Assembly: GCA_910588875.1 (NCBI GenBank)
Contig: CAJURT010000004.1
Coordinates: 3,995-67,994 of the forward strand
Length of the DNA stretch: 64,000 nucleotides
Reading direction: 5' to 3'
Origin: an uncultured Lachnospiraceae bacterium
Lineage (GTDB): Bacteria > Bacillota > Clostridia > Lachnospirales > Lachnospiraceae
The notes beneath the pieces are model-generated. The model was not told where the DNA came from. It ran no database searches and saw only the letters and a program-made list of their open reading frames with translations. A program made the translations under genes and the position numbers. Positions 52,784-61,900 of this stretch are shown here, one piece after another. The stretch's first letter is position 1. Every line of letters begins with the position of its first letter.

Positions 52784-54013
52784 ATGCGAGTAACCACACC
52801 AGCCACTTACCGGAAGTTCACTTCTTCCGTTAATGATGTCCATTTAAGGCTTAACAAAAGCATGACCAAAATCACCAGCGGAGCCGCCTATGAGAGCGCT
52901 TCTGAGAATCCCTTAGCCTACTATACCGGACAGAAAATTGACAGCCAGTACCAGGATACCCTGGCCAAGAATACACTCCTTACGGATGTCAAGAACCGTC
53001 TCTACCAGCAGGAAATAGGGGCCCGCGATATCCAGCTGACACTCTCCCGGGCCAAGGTTCAGGTGGAATACGGCAAGACTGCCACCACCACCGGGGAGCA
53101 TGATATCCAGACGATCAAGGAAGACCTGATGCAGAAGATAAGGACGATTGCCAATGACCTAAATACCCAATACCAAGACTTTTACGTATACGGCGGCAAT
53201 GATGTATCCACCACCCCCTTCGATCTGGAGATTGACCTGTCCCATCCCGACAGCGATACGGATACAGAAAAGAACAGCGTGACCCTGACCTACAGCCACA
53301 CCTTCCCGGGAGATACCGGGGTGACCAAATTCCAGTTAAAGTATACCTCAGACGGCAAGACCCCTGAAGATTTTGCCTTCCAGTTAACGGCTACAAAGCC
53401 GGACGGGACTGCCATGACGGATGCAGAAGCGCAGGGGGAATTGGTCAGGGCAATGAGCGAGCAAGGCAGGATTGACCTTGGCTACGGCGATATCCGTGAC
53501 TATAGCACACTCTTAGACACCTATACCGGCGGCCTGAATGTATTAACCGGACTCAACTCCGACGCGGTACGGTCACTGGATAAGCAAGGCGGCACTGCTG
53601 CTTCCGACAGGATCATGAAGGAATTGAATGAAAGCCCCATCGCCCTCATTGGCCGGGCTGTCCTTTCCATCGATGATTACCAGAAGACGGTGGATGACCC
53701 CGCCAGCGACAAAGCCGCCGCAAAGGATCTCCTTGATGACCGTCTTGGCACCACTATGGACCGTATGACGGTCACCGAGCACACAATCAGCACCTCCTAT
53801 TCCGACTTAGGCAACAAATATAAGCTTCTGGAAGAGACCGCCACGCGGTTAGATTCCATCGAAGACTCCCTGACGGAACAGTATAAAGACACCTTAGGCG
53901 CGGATCCTTATCAGGCAATCATGGAGATGTTCAACAACCAGTATTCCTACAATGCGGCGCTCCAGGTAGGTTCCAAGCTTATGACATCTTCTCTGTTTGA
54001 TTTTGTTAGATAA
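52784..54013 (+). CDS. flgL: Flagellar hook-associated protein 3, FlgL
   Basis: A 409-residue second junction protein, flagellin-like at both ends: 'LNKSMTKITSGAAYESASEN' near residue 22 and 'YSYNAALQVGSKLMTSSLFD' at the end. The region 130-290 forms the variable domain. Gap of 32 bases after flgK with ACGGAGGT as ribosome site. Confidence 0.96.
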   Translation: MRVTTPATYRKFTSSVNDVHLRLNKSMTKITSGAAYESASENPLAYYTGQKIDSQYQDTLAKNTLLTDVKNRLYQQEIGARDIQLTLSRAKVQVEYGKTATTTGEHDIQTIKEDLMQKIRTIANDLNTQYQDFYVYGGNDVSTTPFDLEIDLSHPDSDTDTEKNSVTLTYSHTFPGDTGVTKFQLKYTSDGKTPEDFAFQLTATKPDGTAMTDAEAQGELVRAMSEQGRIDLGYGDIRDYSTLLDTYTGGLNVLTGLNSDAVRSLDKQGGTAASDRIMKELNESPIALIGRAVLSIDDYQKTVDDPASDKAAAKDLLDDRLGTTMDRMTVTEHTISTSYSDLGNKYKLLEETATRLDSIEDSLTEQYKDTLGADPYQAIMEMFNNQYSYNAALQVGSKLMTSSLFDFVR

Positions 54014-54031
54014 CTATGGCAAAGGCTAATA

Positions 54032-54065
54032 CCGGAAACTCCATATAAATATATGGTGTTTCCGG
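54032..54065 (+). other. Intercistronic hairpin between flgL and the DUF6470 gene
   Basis: Arms CCGGAAAC/GTTTCCGG plus CCATAT/ATATGG with one T-T mismatch make a stem of about 14 bp. There is no T-run, so it is more likely an mRNA-stability or partial-termination element than a terminator. Confidence 0.55.
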
Positions 54066-54106
54066 ATAGTATTAAGCAATAAAGTATGAAAGAAAGGAGG
54101 CTGTTT

Positions 54107-54691
54107 ATGGGACCATTAATCAGAATCACTACAGAACCCTTGCAGATGGTTCGCTTTACTCAGAACGCCAGATTGGTAAGTTCCAACTCTGTGGACATTG
54201 AAAGAAGGAAGGCGCTTGCCCGTCATATATCCATGCACCGGAGCAATCCCCATACCCAGGGATCTGTTCCTGTCGGTGACCTTACAAAGATAAACCGGGC
54301 TTTCTCCCACAGCAGTGCGAATGTGGCAGCACAGGCTCAGGACTTATCCTTCCAGCAGATCGCCAACAGGTCAGCCCAGCCTTCTGTCCCTGTTGTAAAG
54401 CAACCTGTTTCCACGGCTGCTTCTGCTCCCCAGACTTATTCTGAACCTGCAGTGACTGCCTCTGCGGCACCGGCGATCCAGGATGTCAATGTTAACCCAA
54501 GTACATCCTACACGGCTCAGAGAGGTGCCTTTGAGATGCGGGTTGCCCGGGGCGACCTTACCTATCTCCCGCCGTTGGTTATGACTGTAATCACCCAGCG
54601 GCCTCAGGTGCATGTCGAGTATCTGGGAGGCTTTAACTATGTCCCTCCCCGTGATGGCTATCCGGGCAGCAATATCAATTTATTCACATAG
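54107..54691 (+). CDS. DUF6470-family protein (YviE-like)
   Basis: A 194-residue protein of unknown function that lies between flgL and fliW in many Firmicutes, as yviE does in B. subtilis. The start 'MGPLIRITTEPLQMVRFTQN' and the end 'RPQVHVEYLGGFNYVPPRD' are the conserved parts; the middle is rich in Ala, Ser, Val and Pro. No signal peptide or membrane segment. ATG at 54107 follows AAAGGAGG; an upstream in-frame ATG would place that site inside the gene. Confidence 0.8.
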   Translation: MGPLIRITTEPLQMVRFTQNARLVSSNSVDIERRKALARHISMHRSNPHTQGSVPVGDLTKINRAFSHSSANVAAQAQDLSFQQIANRSAQPSVPVVKQPVSTAASAPQTYSEPAVTASAAPAIQDVNVNPSTSYTAQRGAFEMRVARGDLTYLPPLVMTVITQRPQVHVEYLGGFNYVPPRDGYPGSNINLFT

Positions 54692-54706
54692 GAGTGTTAA
54701 TTCGAT

Positions 54707-55186
54707 ATGACAATACAAACGGATTATGGTATCGTGGAATACCAGGAAGATGATCTTCTCATATTTTCTGATGGTCTTTTTGGTTTTCCTAAATTGACCA
54801 AATATCTCCTCCTGTACCTGAACGAAGACGATGATTCTATGCTTTTACTGCTGTCAGTAGAAGAAAGCAAAGTAGGATTTGTATTGATCAATCCTTTCCT
54901 CCTTTGTCCGGACTACTCCCCCGAACTGACCCCTGAGGAACTTGCCTGTATGGGTGTACAGGATAGTGGGGAACTTTCGTACTATTCAATCTGTGTCGTG
55001 AGGAACAATTATCTGGAGAATACAGTCAATCTGAAGTGTCCCCTGGTAGTGAACCCGCAGACACGCCATGGAATTCAGGTTATATTGGAAAATTCTTCTT
55101 ATGGGTATCGTCATGAGCTGCGTTCTTTTCCAACAGTAGCCGGTTCAGCGAATGGGAGTGACGATCATGCTGATACTTCGACGTAA
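54707..55186 (+). CDS. fliW: Flagellar assembly factor FliW
   Basis: A 159-residue protein that binds CsrA and flagellin and so couples flagellin synthesis to export. The family features 'IFSDGLFGFPKLTKYLLL' and 'FVLINPFLLCPDYSPELT' and the 'VVNPQTRHGIQVIL' strand are present. Ribosome site AGGAGTG. The last 20 bases overlap csrA, giving coupled output of the two partners. Confidence 0.95.
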   Translation: MTIQTDYGIVEYQEDDLLIFSDGLFGFPKLTKYLLLYLNEDDDSMLLLLSVEESKVGFVLINPFLLCPDYSPELTPEELACMGVQDSGELSYYSICVVRNNYLENTVNLKCPLVVNPQTRHGIQVILENSSYGYRHELRSFPTVAGSANGSDDHADTST

Positions 55187-55403
55187 AAAAAATGAAAGCA
55201 TTTTAATTGGAGATAATATCCGTATCACAATCATTGAGTGTGCGGCGGACGGCGTCCGGGTGGCTATCGATGCCCCAAAACAGATTTCCATCCTGCGTGA
55301 GGAACTTTCGGAGGCAGAGCAATCCAACAAGAATGCTTCCACCCCGGATATGGATTCCGTAAGGATGTTCCAGTCCCTGTTCAAAAAACAGATCGATTCA
55401 TAA
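55167..55403 (+). CDS. csrA: Carbon storage regulator CsrA
   Basis: A 78-residue dimeric RNA-binding protein that blocks translation of flagellin mRNA at GGA hairpins. The first strand 'MLILRRKKNESILIGDNIRI' and 'VRVAIDAPKQISILREEL' are canonical, including the RNA-contacting Arg in 'ILREE'. The tail of about 25 residues is typical of Firmicute CsrA with the FliW contact region. ATG at 55167 follows GGGAGTG. Confidence 0.95.
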   Translation: MLILRRKKNESILIGDNIRITIIECAADGVRVAIDAPKQISILREELSEAEQSNKNASTPDMDSVRMFQSLFKKQIDS

Positions 55404-55432
55404 AAGGCTGCCGCTTGATGCGGCAGCCTTTT
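55402..55432 (+). terminator. Terminator after csrA, probably bidirectional
   Basis: Perfect 13-bp stem AAAAGGCTGCCGC/GCGGCAGCCTTTT (55402-55414 with 55420-55432), five-base loop, then CTTTTATT. The symmetrical A/T flanks would also stop the convergent gene ending at 55439. Confidence 0.9.
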
Positions 55433-55438
55433 CTTTTA

Positions 55439-56611
55439 TTATTTGATAAAAACACGAAGCAAAAGCCGAAACCCTCTGACTCCCCAGAATACAGGCAGCA
55501 GAACCGGCAGCTTTTCTACAAGCGGATAGATCGAACTCATATAATGGTAATCCGGGAATACCCAGCGAAGCTTTTTCTGGAACTGCTTTAGGGTATCAAC
55601 GATCTTCTCCCAAAACAGTTCCCGCCCTTCCCCGCGTTTCTCCTTTTCAATCTCCTTGCGTATCGCTTTTTCCAGTTTTAATGCCTGTACATCGCACTCG
55701 CGGTTGATCGTCCCATTCGTCAGCAAACGGTCTTCCAGCACATCGTATACGCTTATATCTTCCGGTTGGTCAGTAAAATAATTATCCTTTTTATCTCCAA
55801 ACCACATATAAGCTATCCTGAGAAGCTTCTCCGCCAATTCATCTACCTGGAAATCCTCCAGCTTCTTCTGGACAGCCTCCCAGTTGATCTCACTCCGCCA
55901 CTTTTGATGGAACAGCTGCAGATCCAGCACCTCCCGCAGGCGGAGTTCATCTGTCACATACCTATAGACACATCTCGCCATACGGTAAACGAATTCGCTC
56001 TCAATCGAAAGTTCGCAGATATTCTCAAATGGTTCCTTAATGTAAGAATCTTCCAGAATCCTCTGCATATTTTTGGCATACCCGGGCGTGCGGAAAGGGA
56101 GTTTCTGATACAAAATCACGGATACGCCGGATATTTTCCTCATCCTCTCCCCATATCCCTTATAGATCTGATCCGTCTCGTACCCTAAATCAACCAGATA
56201 GCCTTTGGCCAAATAGTAATTCTCCTCGTCCAACAGAATCTGAACCGGTGTGTTCTCTGCCGTCTCCGGCAGTTTATATAATTCCCGTATGGATACGGAA
56301 GTCAGAAGAATGCAGGAAATCTCCCGCATATCCAGCCACATGAGAACTTCTTTCAGTGACTCGTCACAATTCTCGCCAAATAGCAGTGACTCCTGGTACC
56401 GTTCAAAAAAACGCTCCCTCCACCGATCCGGCAGAGCATCCCCCTTGCCAAGGACACTCAGATAAACCACATTAGCCACCCTGTGATAATCTGCCAGCCG
56501 AAACATTCTTTCCCAGTCAAGCCGGTTATACATCACATGCAAGGTATCCTGGCCGATAATCGAGGAAACCATCCCTACCAGGGTACGTCCTTCATACAAT
56601 AATTGATTCAT
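55439..56611 (-). CDS. Nucleotidyltransferase-fold family protein (PF14907-like)
   Basis: A 390-residue protein resembling the uncharacterised NTP_transf_5 group found in capsule and glycan loci. 'REISCILLTSVSIRELYKLP' and 'VQILLDEENYYLAKGYLVDL' correspond to the region where active members carry the KG...YP and (D/E)-x-D motifs. Here those acids are partly replaced, so activity is uncertain. The remaining helical half is typical. It ends the fliD-fliS operon, 29 bases after the FliD-like gene, so a link to flagellar glycan is conceivable. Confidence 0.6.
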   Translation of the reverse strand: MNQLLYEGRTLVGMVSSIIGQDTLHVMYNRLDWERMFRLADYHRVANVVYLSVLGKGDALPDRWRERFFERYQESLLFGENCDESLKEVLMWLDMREISCILLTSVSIRELYKLPETAENTPVQILLDEENYYLAKGYLVDLGYETDQIYKGYGERMRKISGVSVILYQKLPFRTPGYAKNMQRILEDSYIKEPFENICELSIESEFVYRMARCVYRYVTDELRLREVLDLQLFHQKWRSEINWEAVQKKLEDFQVDELAEKLLRIAYMWFGDKKDNYFTDQPEDISVYDVLEDRLLTNGTINRECDVQALKLEKAIRKEIEKEKRGEGRELFWEKIVDTLKQFQKKLRWVFPDYHYMSSIYPLVEKLPVLLPVFWGVRGFRLLLRVFIK

Positions 56612-56640
56612 ACCGTTCTCTCTTCAACATGCCTGGCCCG

Positions 56641-57966
56641 TCAGCCCATAGTATTCAATAGCAGTCCAACCGTGTAGTAATTCCCCAAGCTATATGGCCC
56701 GGTGCCGGAAAAATCGGAAAGATAGCGGAACGAAGAAAACGTACTCTCCTGGTTTCTGTCCATCCCGGCAGAGATATCCTGGTCTACCAGCCTGCCGGAT
56801 GAAGTGGCAATCGCTGAATCCGCCCGCTGGGAAATCCTGTCCGCAATGCCGAACTGGCCTCCTAAGAGTTCTTTCGTCCCCTCAAAATCATCCTTCAAAG
56901 CCTTTTTCAGCGCTTTCTCATCCACCTGCAGCTTCCCGCTCTTGTCATAGCTGATCCCTACCGCCTTCAATGTCCTCTCGCTTGCAATGTCACGGCGGAA
57001 ATTGTCATACTGAGCCTTCGTCCCCTGCCCCCTGGAAGCGTTTGCCTTCAAAAGGTCGGTAGCTTCATTGTAGCTGGAAGCCAGATCCTTCACCGCCGAT
57101 ACTACCTGATCCTCATCCACGCCTGCCTTGACCTGGGCAGACCCCGTTCCGGTCAAAGTGGCCTCCACCCTTCCATAATCCAGAGAAATCTTATTGGACT
57201 CTGAACTGCGGGAAACCGTACTGCCGTTCTGTGTCACGCTATAGCGGGCATTCTGTGCCTCTGCGGCCACATCCTGCGCCCCCTGTGCCGCTCCCATCTG
57301 CCCCTGAACCGAAAAGCTGTTGCTCTCACCCGTCTTCTCTGAGGACAGAACCAAAGACACCTTGCCATCCTCCTTTGTTACGGAAGCCTGGATGCCGGTA
57401 CGGCTGCCATTAATCTGGTCTGCCGCCTCCTTAAGCATCTGCTCATTGGTTTTCCTGGAACCATCTGCAGCAGTCTCACTGACATTCACACGGACACTCC
57501 TGCCCTTAGCCGATGTCACCTCAAAGTCCATGGAAGAACCGTCTGAGGCCTGTGCCGAAGCATCCAACGCTTGGCTCTTGTTTTGCTGTGCCTGTGCCAA
57601 GGATTCGACCTCTAAGCCGATATCCGTGCCCTTCCTCGGGCGGAATGTCTTATCTACCGTTGCCACCTCTGCATCCGAACTCTGGATATTCACGCCGGAG
57701 AAGACCCCCGAAGGGCTTCCTGCCTCCAGCTTTGATGCATTCAGCTTTACCTCTGCCATCCCTTTTCCATAATTCTGGACGAATTTCAGGGTATCTGCAT
57801 ACTGGGTGGAACCGGACTTTATACGCGGCACCCGCTTAACAGGGGCAACTGCCTGCCCCTGGTTCATCCTGGACGCACTGGCAGTCCGGGACGCCTGCAA
57901 GCTGCGCAGTGTCTGATACATACTCTGGTAATTGGAGTAATTATTTCCCGATACTCTCAATGACAT
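56641..57966 (-). CDS. Second FliD-like flagellar protein
   Basis: A 441-residue protein whose C-terminal third resembles the FliD C-terminal domain ('VKDLASSYNEATDLLKANAS' and 'LKAVGISYDKSGKLQVDEKA'). It lacks the usual FliD opening with the 'GIDTxxI' motif and instead begins 'MSLRVSGNNYSNYQSMYQTL', and it ends with an odd 'GNYYTVGLLLNTMG'. Residues 80-290 form a beta-rich, Ser/Ala/Gln-rich middle. It may be an exported cap- or adhesin-like protein. It follows a strong hairpin, so its level may differ from fliD and fliS. Confidence 0.65.
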   Translation of the reverse strand: MSLRVSGNNYSNYQSMYQTLRSLQASRTASASRMNQGQAVAPVKRVPRIKSGSTQYADTLKFVQNYGKGMAEVKLNASKLEAGSPSGVFSGVNIQSSDAEVATVDKTFRPRKGTDIGLEVESLAQAQQNKSQALDASAQASDGSSMDFEVTSAKGRSVRVNVSETAADGSRKTNEQMLKEAADQINGSRTGIQASVTKEDGKVSLVLSSEKTGESNSFSVQGQMGAAQGAQDVAAEAQNARYSVTQNGSTVSRSSESNKISLDYGRVEATLTGTGSAQVKAGVDEDQVVSAVKDLASSYNEATDLLKANASRGQGTKAQYDNFRRDIASERTLKAVGISYDKSGKLQVDEKALKKALKDDFEGTKELLGGQFGIADRISQRADSAIATSSGRLVDQDISAGMDRNQESTFSSFRYLSDFSGTGPYSLGNYYTVGLLLNTMG

Positions 57967-58016
57967 AACTATACCCTCCCTCCTGCTTTTTGATCCGACT
58001 CCGTTAAACGCGGAAA

Positions 58017-58048
58017 GGTACTAAGGCTGCAGCCGCAGCCTAAGTACC
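58017..58048 (-). terminator. Hairpin between the FliT-like and FliD-like genes
   Basis: A 14-bp stem with one mismatch (58017-58030 with 58035-58048, loop AGCC), flanked by a further GGAAAG/CTTTCC pair. No long T-run follows (CTTTCCGCGTTT), so attenuation is more likely than full stop. Confidence 0.6.
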
Positions 58049-58082
58049 AGATTCTGCCTCTTTCCGGAACGGATTATCTGAC

Positions 58083-58508
58083 TTACACCCTCACCGGACG
58101 ACTTTCCCTCTCGCCGGCTCCATAAAACGATTTCTCTCTCGCCACACTTCTGTTCAGCTTCTGATCTGCCTTTCTCACTTCCTCCAAAAGCCCCTGGGTT
58201 TTTCGGCGGATCTCATAGATCTTTTTCTCCTCCGGGCTTCTCCCGGCCGCCTTGAAGGGATCTGCTGTCAAAAGCCCTCTCAGCTTTTGCATCGCCGCCG
58301 GGTCCGACTCCGCCTGGCGCCAGATCTCATCGACACAGGCATCCACCTTTGCCATCTCCTCTGCCCGCATCTCCAGCAGCATGACGGCCGAAACCTCGTC
58401 ATTCCTGGCAAAAGTCTCTTTGAGTTCATTGGTCAGCCGGCTTATCTCCCGGATTGAACTGTATTTCCTCTGAAGAAGAACCATAACCTTTGTCAAATCC
58501 AGTCCCAT
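58083..58508 (-). CDS. Small helical flagellar protein, FliT-like chaperone candidate
   Basis: A 141-residue all-helical, highly charged protein ('LTNELKETFARNDEVSAVML', 'EEKKIYEIRRKTQGLLEEVR'). Position directly after fliS and fliD is where Firmicutes often have fliT, the FliD chaperone. Sequence similarity is weak, so the call is mainly by position, size and predicted fold. ATG at 58508 follows AGGAAAGGA and overlaps the fliS stop by no bases (17-base gap). Confidence 0.55.
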   Translation of the reverse strand: MGLDLTKVMVLLQRKYSSIREISRLTNELKETFARNDEVSAVMLLEMRAEEMAKVDACVDEIWRQAESDPAAMQKLRGLLTADPFKAAGRSPEEKKIYEIRRKTQGLLEEVRKADQKLNRSVAREKSFYGAGERESRPVRV

Positions 58509-58524
58509 CTGTGTCAGTCCTTTC

Positions 58525-58929
58525 CTATCCACGGATCTCCGTCTCTTTGACTACATGCATATCGTTTGCCTTCCTGCTTGCCTCGTCAAAGGCTTCCCTC
58601 AATTCGGAAAGGATATGGCGGATACGCCCGATCTCATCCTGTCTTCTCTCTCTTCCTGCCTTTACCATACTGAGATCATATACCAGATAATTGTATATCC
58701 TTCTCAGATCCATGCTGATCGGCTGGTTCATATCCAGAATATCCATCAGATAGCGCACAATTCGGCTCGCCCGGGTGACACAATCCTCAAAATCCGGATA
58801 ATCCTTATCCTTCAGTGAATATTCCGCCCGGTTCAACCGGCTGATCGCCTCGTCAAAGAGCAGCAAAAGCTGCTCTGCACTTGACATCGAATAAATGCTC
58901 TTTTCCTTGTAACGACTATATCCGTTCAT
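58525..58929 (-). CDS. fliS: Flagellin chaperone FliS
   Basis: A 134-residue cytosolic chaperone for flagellin. The core 'SSAEQLLLLFDEAISRLNRA' and 'ASRIVRYLMDILDMNQPISM' and 'LRRIYNYLVYDLSMVKAGRE' match the family, and 'YSRYKEKSIYSMS' is the usual opening. Gap of 19 bases after fliD. Confidence 0.95.
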   Translation of the reverse strand: MNGYSRYKEKSIYSMSSAEQLLLLFDEAISRLNRAEYSLKDKDYPDFEDCVTRASRIVRYLMDILDMNQPISMDLRRIYNYLVYDLSMVKAGRERRQDEIGRIRHILSELREAFDEASRKANDMHVVKETEIRG

Positions 58930-58948
58930 CCAATCCCTTTCTCTCTCC

Positions 58949-61900
58949 TTAGCCTGTAATCTGCGACAGATAGCTGGCCTGGGAATTCATCTGGTTGATC
59001 ATCGTCTCCATGGTTGTAAACTGGGAGATATAACGGTCCTGCTCGGTCTTTAGCTTCGCCCGCAGCTGTTCGATCAACTCCTGCTTGCTCTTGATCTCCC
59101 TATAGATCTGGTTCTTCATGATCGAAGTCGGTATCTTCTCAGAACCGGCCTCCTCGATCAGGCGTCCATAGGAATTGCCATTCCTGGATGCATAGCGGGT
59201 TGCATATGGGGTAAAGGTATCCTCCACCGTCTTTATCAGGCCCTTGCCCTTCCCGCCATTGCCTGTGAAGAGTGCCGATACCTTCTCAGGCTTATTCTCC
59301 ATCGCACTGCGGAATGCCGTCTCATCAAAGACCAGGACACCGCCGTCCTTCTCGTTGTCCGAATAGGTAATCCCCATCTCCTTCAGGTCTTCGTAGCTAA
59401 GGCCGGTCTGGCCCATCAGCTTCGTATAGATTGACTGGACATCCATGCTCAAATCACGCATGGTGGAATCATTAAACAGCAATCCGGACTTTGCTTTCTT
59501 TTCCCAGTTCTCGATGGAAGTCTCGCTCATCTCGTCCTTCTGCTCGTCAGTCAGCGGGCCGTAAGAACTGTCCGGGCGGGTGGTCACCTGGGTGTTGATC
59601 TCCGATGCAATGGCATTAAAGGCTTCAAAGAATTTCTTTACCTTCTCCGTCACCTTGTCTACATCGGCTTTGGCGCTGAAATTCACCCCGGCAGAAGTAT
59701 CCTTCACCCACTCTGCTTTGCCGTCTGCCCCTGTGATTACGTTGCCGTCTGCATCCTTCTTATATTCGCCGCCGAACACACCGGATACCGTAACCGTCAT
59801 CCCTTCCAGGTCAAAAGTGTTGGAAGCACGTTCCATGGTAACCGACATGCCGTTGCCGTAGCTGACATCAATGATGGCATCCTGTCCGCCGACAAAATAA
59901 TCTTTGTTCCGGTCGGAGAAAAAGGTTTTGGCGGAATCTGACATGCCGGACGCAAACTCGCTGGTAACATCCTTGCCGTCGGAATCTTTTAAGACGAAAG
60001 ACCTTGTCTCTTCATCGAAGGAAGCCGTCACAGCCTTTCCGTCTGCCGTAGTAAGCCCTAACCCCGGCGTCTTTACGCTTCCGTCCTCATTCTTCGTACC
60101 GTTTATCTGATCCAGGAGGTCAGAAATCTTGGTGTCTTTTGTAATGCTTAACTTCTGGCCGCCGATTTCAAAATCTTTTGCACCGTCGCCACCAGACCAC
60201 AGCCCCATGCTGTCCACCGTGCTGTCAGCATCCACATCCGACCGGCCAAACAGATCCCTGGCCAACGCGGAATCCAGATTGATTTCACGCCCGGACCCGG
60301 TTTCCTCCGATACCAGCATAAACTGCCCGGTAGCGGCAACGTAAGTAGCCTTCACCCCGGCATCCGAGGAATTGATCTTGGACAGGATCGTACTGATGCT
60401 CGTCTTTTCATCGATTCCGCCGATCTTAACCCCGTTGATCACAAGGCCGTCTTTATATTTGTCGTCGTTAATATCGATTCCTAAGGCGGACTGCTTTAAG
60501 GTTCCGCTGGTATTTACCTTATTGGACTCGCCATTGGAAATCCCTAATGTGTAAAGCACACTGCCGTCTCTGCTGCTGACAGATACGGAGGAATCCGGTT
60601 TCTTGGTCTTGAAGGTCAGCTTCTCGCCGTCGATATCTACCTGGACATTGTCTGTACCGAAGGCTTTGTTCAGGCGGTTCTGGACGTTCTCCTTGATCAT
60701 CTCCAGGCGTCTTGCGTTGAGTTCTTTTGATATTTCATCCTGCTGAGCCAAGGTTGCCTGCTCTGTGATCCTTGCAGTCATCGACTTTTCCGACAGCCTT
60801 TGCTCAACCCTCTTTTCCAGGGCAGCTGCCTTTTCTTTCTCAAAATCCGTGGCTTCTCTTGCTTCTATCCTGTCATCTAATGCATGTTTTACCTGGCCTG
60901 CCTTTACCCGGTCATCCATGGCAAGTTCTGCCTGCCTTTCTGCTACCCGCTCAGACATCGGCTTATCTTCTAATTTTTGTTTCAGAAGTTCTTCAATCTT
61001 AGCCTCTTTGTCTTCTTCTGAGGGGAATGTTGTACCTGCCAGCGAATCTTCTATCTCTGCCCTGAGTTTTTCCTCTATCTCCTTCTCAACCTTTGCATTT
61101 GTATGGCCATTCTTAGCTGCCTCCGCGGCCAGCACTTCCTGCATCCTGACTTCCATTGATTTTTCACCTAATGCCTGGTTCAATGCATCAACCATCTTTG
61201 GATCGTCGTCTGCAAGATCTTTCAGTTCAGGATTCTTCTCCCGCAGTTCTGCACGCAGTTTATCCTTGATTTCTTTCTCAAGTTCTGCCTTAACTTCTTG
61301 TTCCACCGATGCAGAAGTGTGCCCTTTGCTTTCCGCTTCCTGAATCAGCTTTTCCTGGACGCGGACAGCCGGCGACTTTTCATTCAAAGCTTCATTCATC
61401 GCCTCGATCATCTTTGGATCGTCGTCTGCAAGACCAGCCAGTTCGGGATTCTTGTCTCTCAGTTCTGTCCTTAACTCATCAAGAACCTCGTCTATTACTT
61501 CTTTCTGGATATCCGATTCAATCTTTTTATGGGCGTCTTCTTCTGCGCCTGCCGTTTCGTCCGCCCTGATGGCATCTTCGATTTTCTTTTTCAGATCGGC
61601 AAGTTCTGTCTCAGTAATCCCCAATATATCCTGCAGCTTATCATCATCAAGGCTCAGGTTAAGCAGCTGGTTTGCCTCATCGTTCGTGATCAGCATAATC
61701 TCTTTGGAACTGCCGTCATATTTGAAGGTCAGCTTCTCGTTCTTTAAGAAATTGATCGTGTTGACCCTTGTGACTACGGATTTTTCAAAATCCTGCAGGT
61801 TTCCGTTATATTGTGTCAGGTCGATCTTATCTGTGCCGCCGGTTTTCCCTGTATATCCCAAACCGGCCAAAGCAGTGGAATTGCTCTGGATATAATAGCC

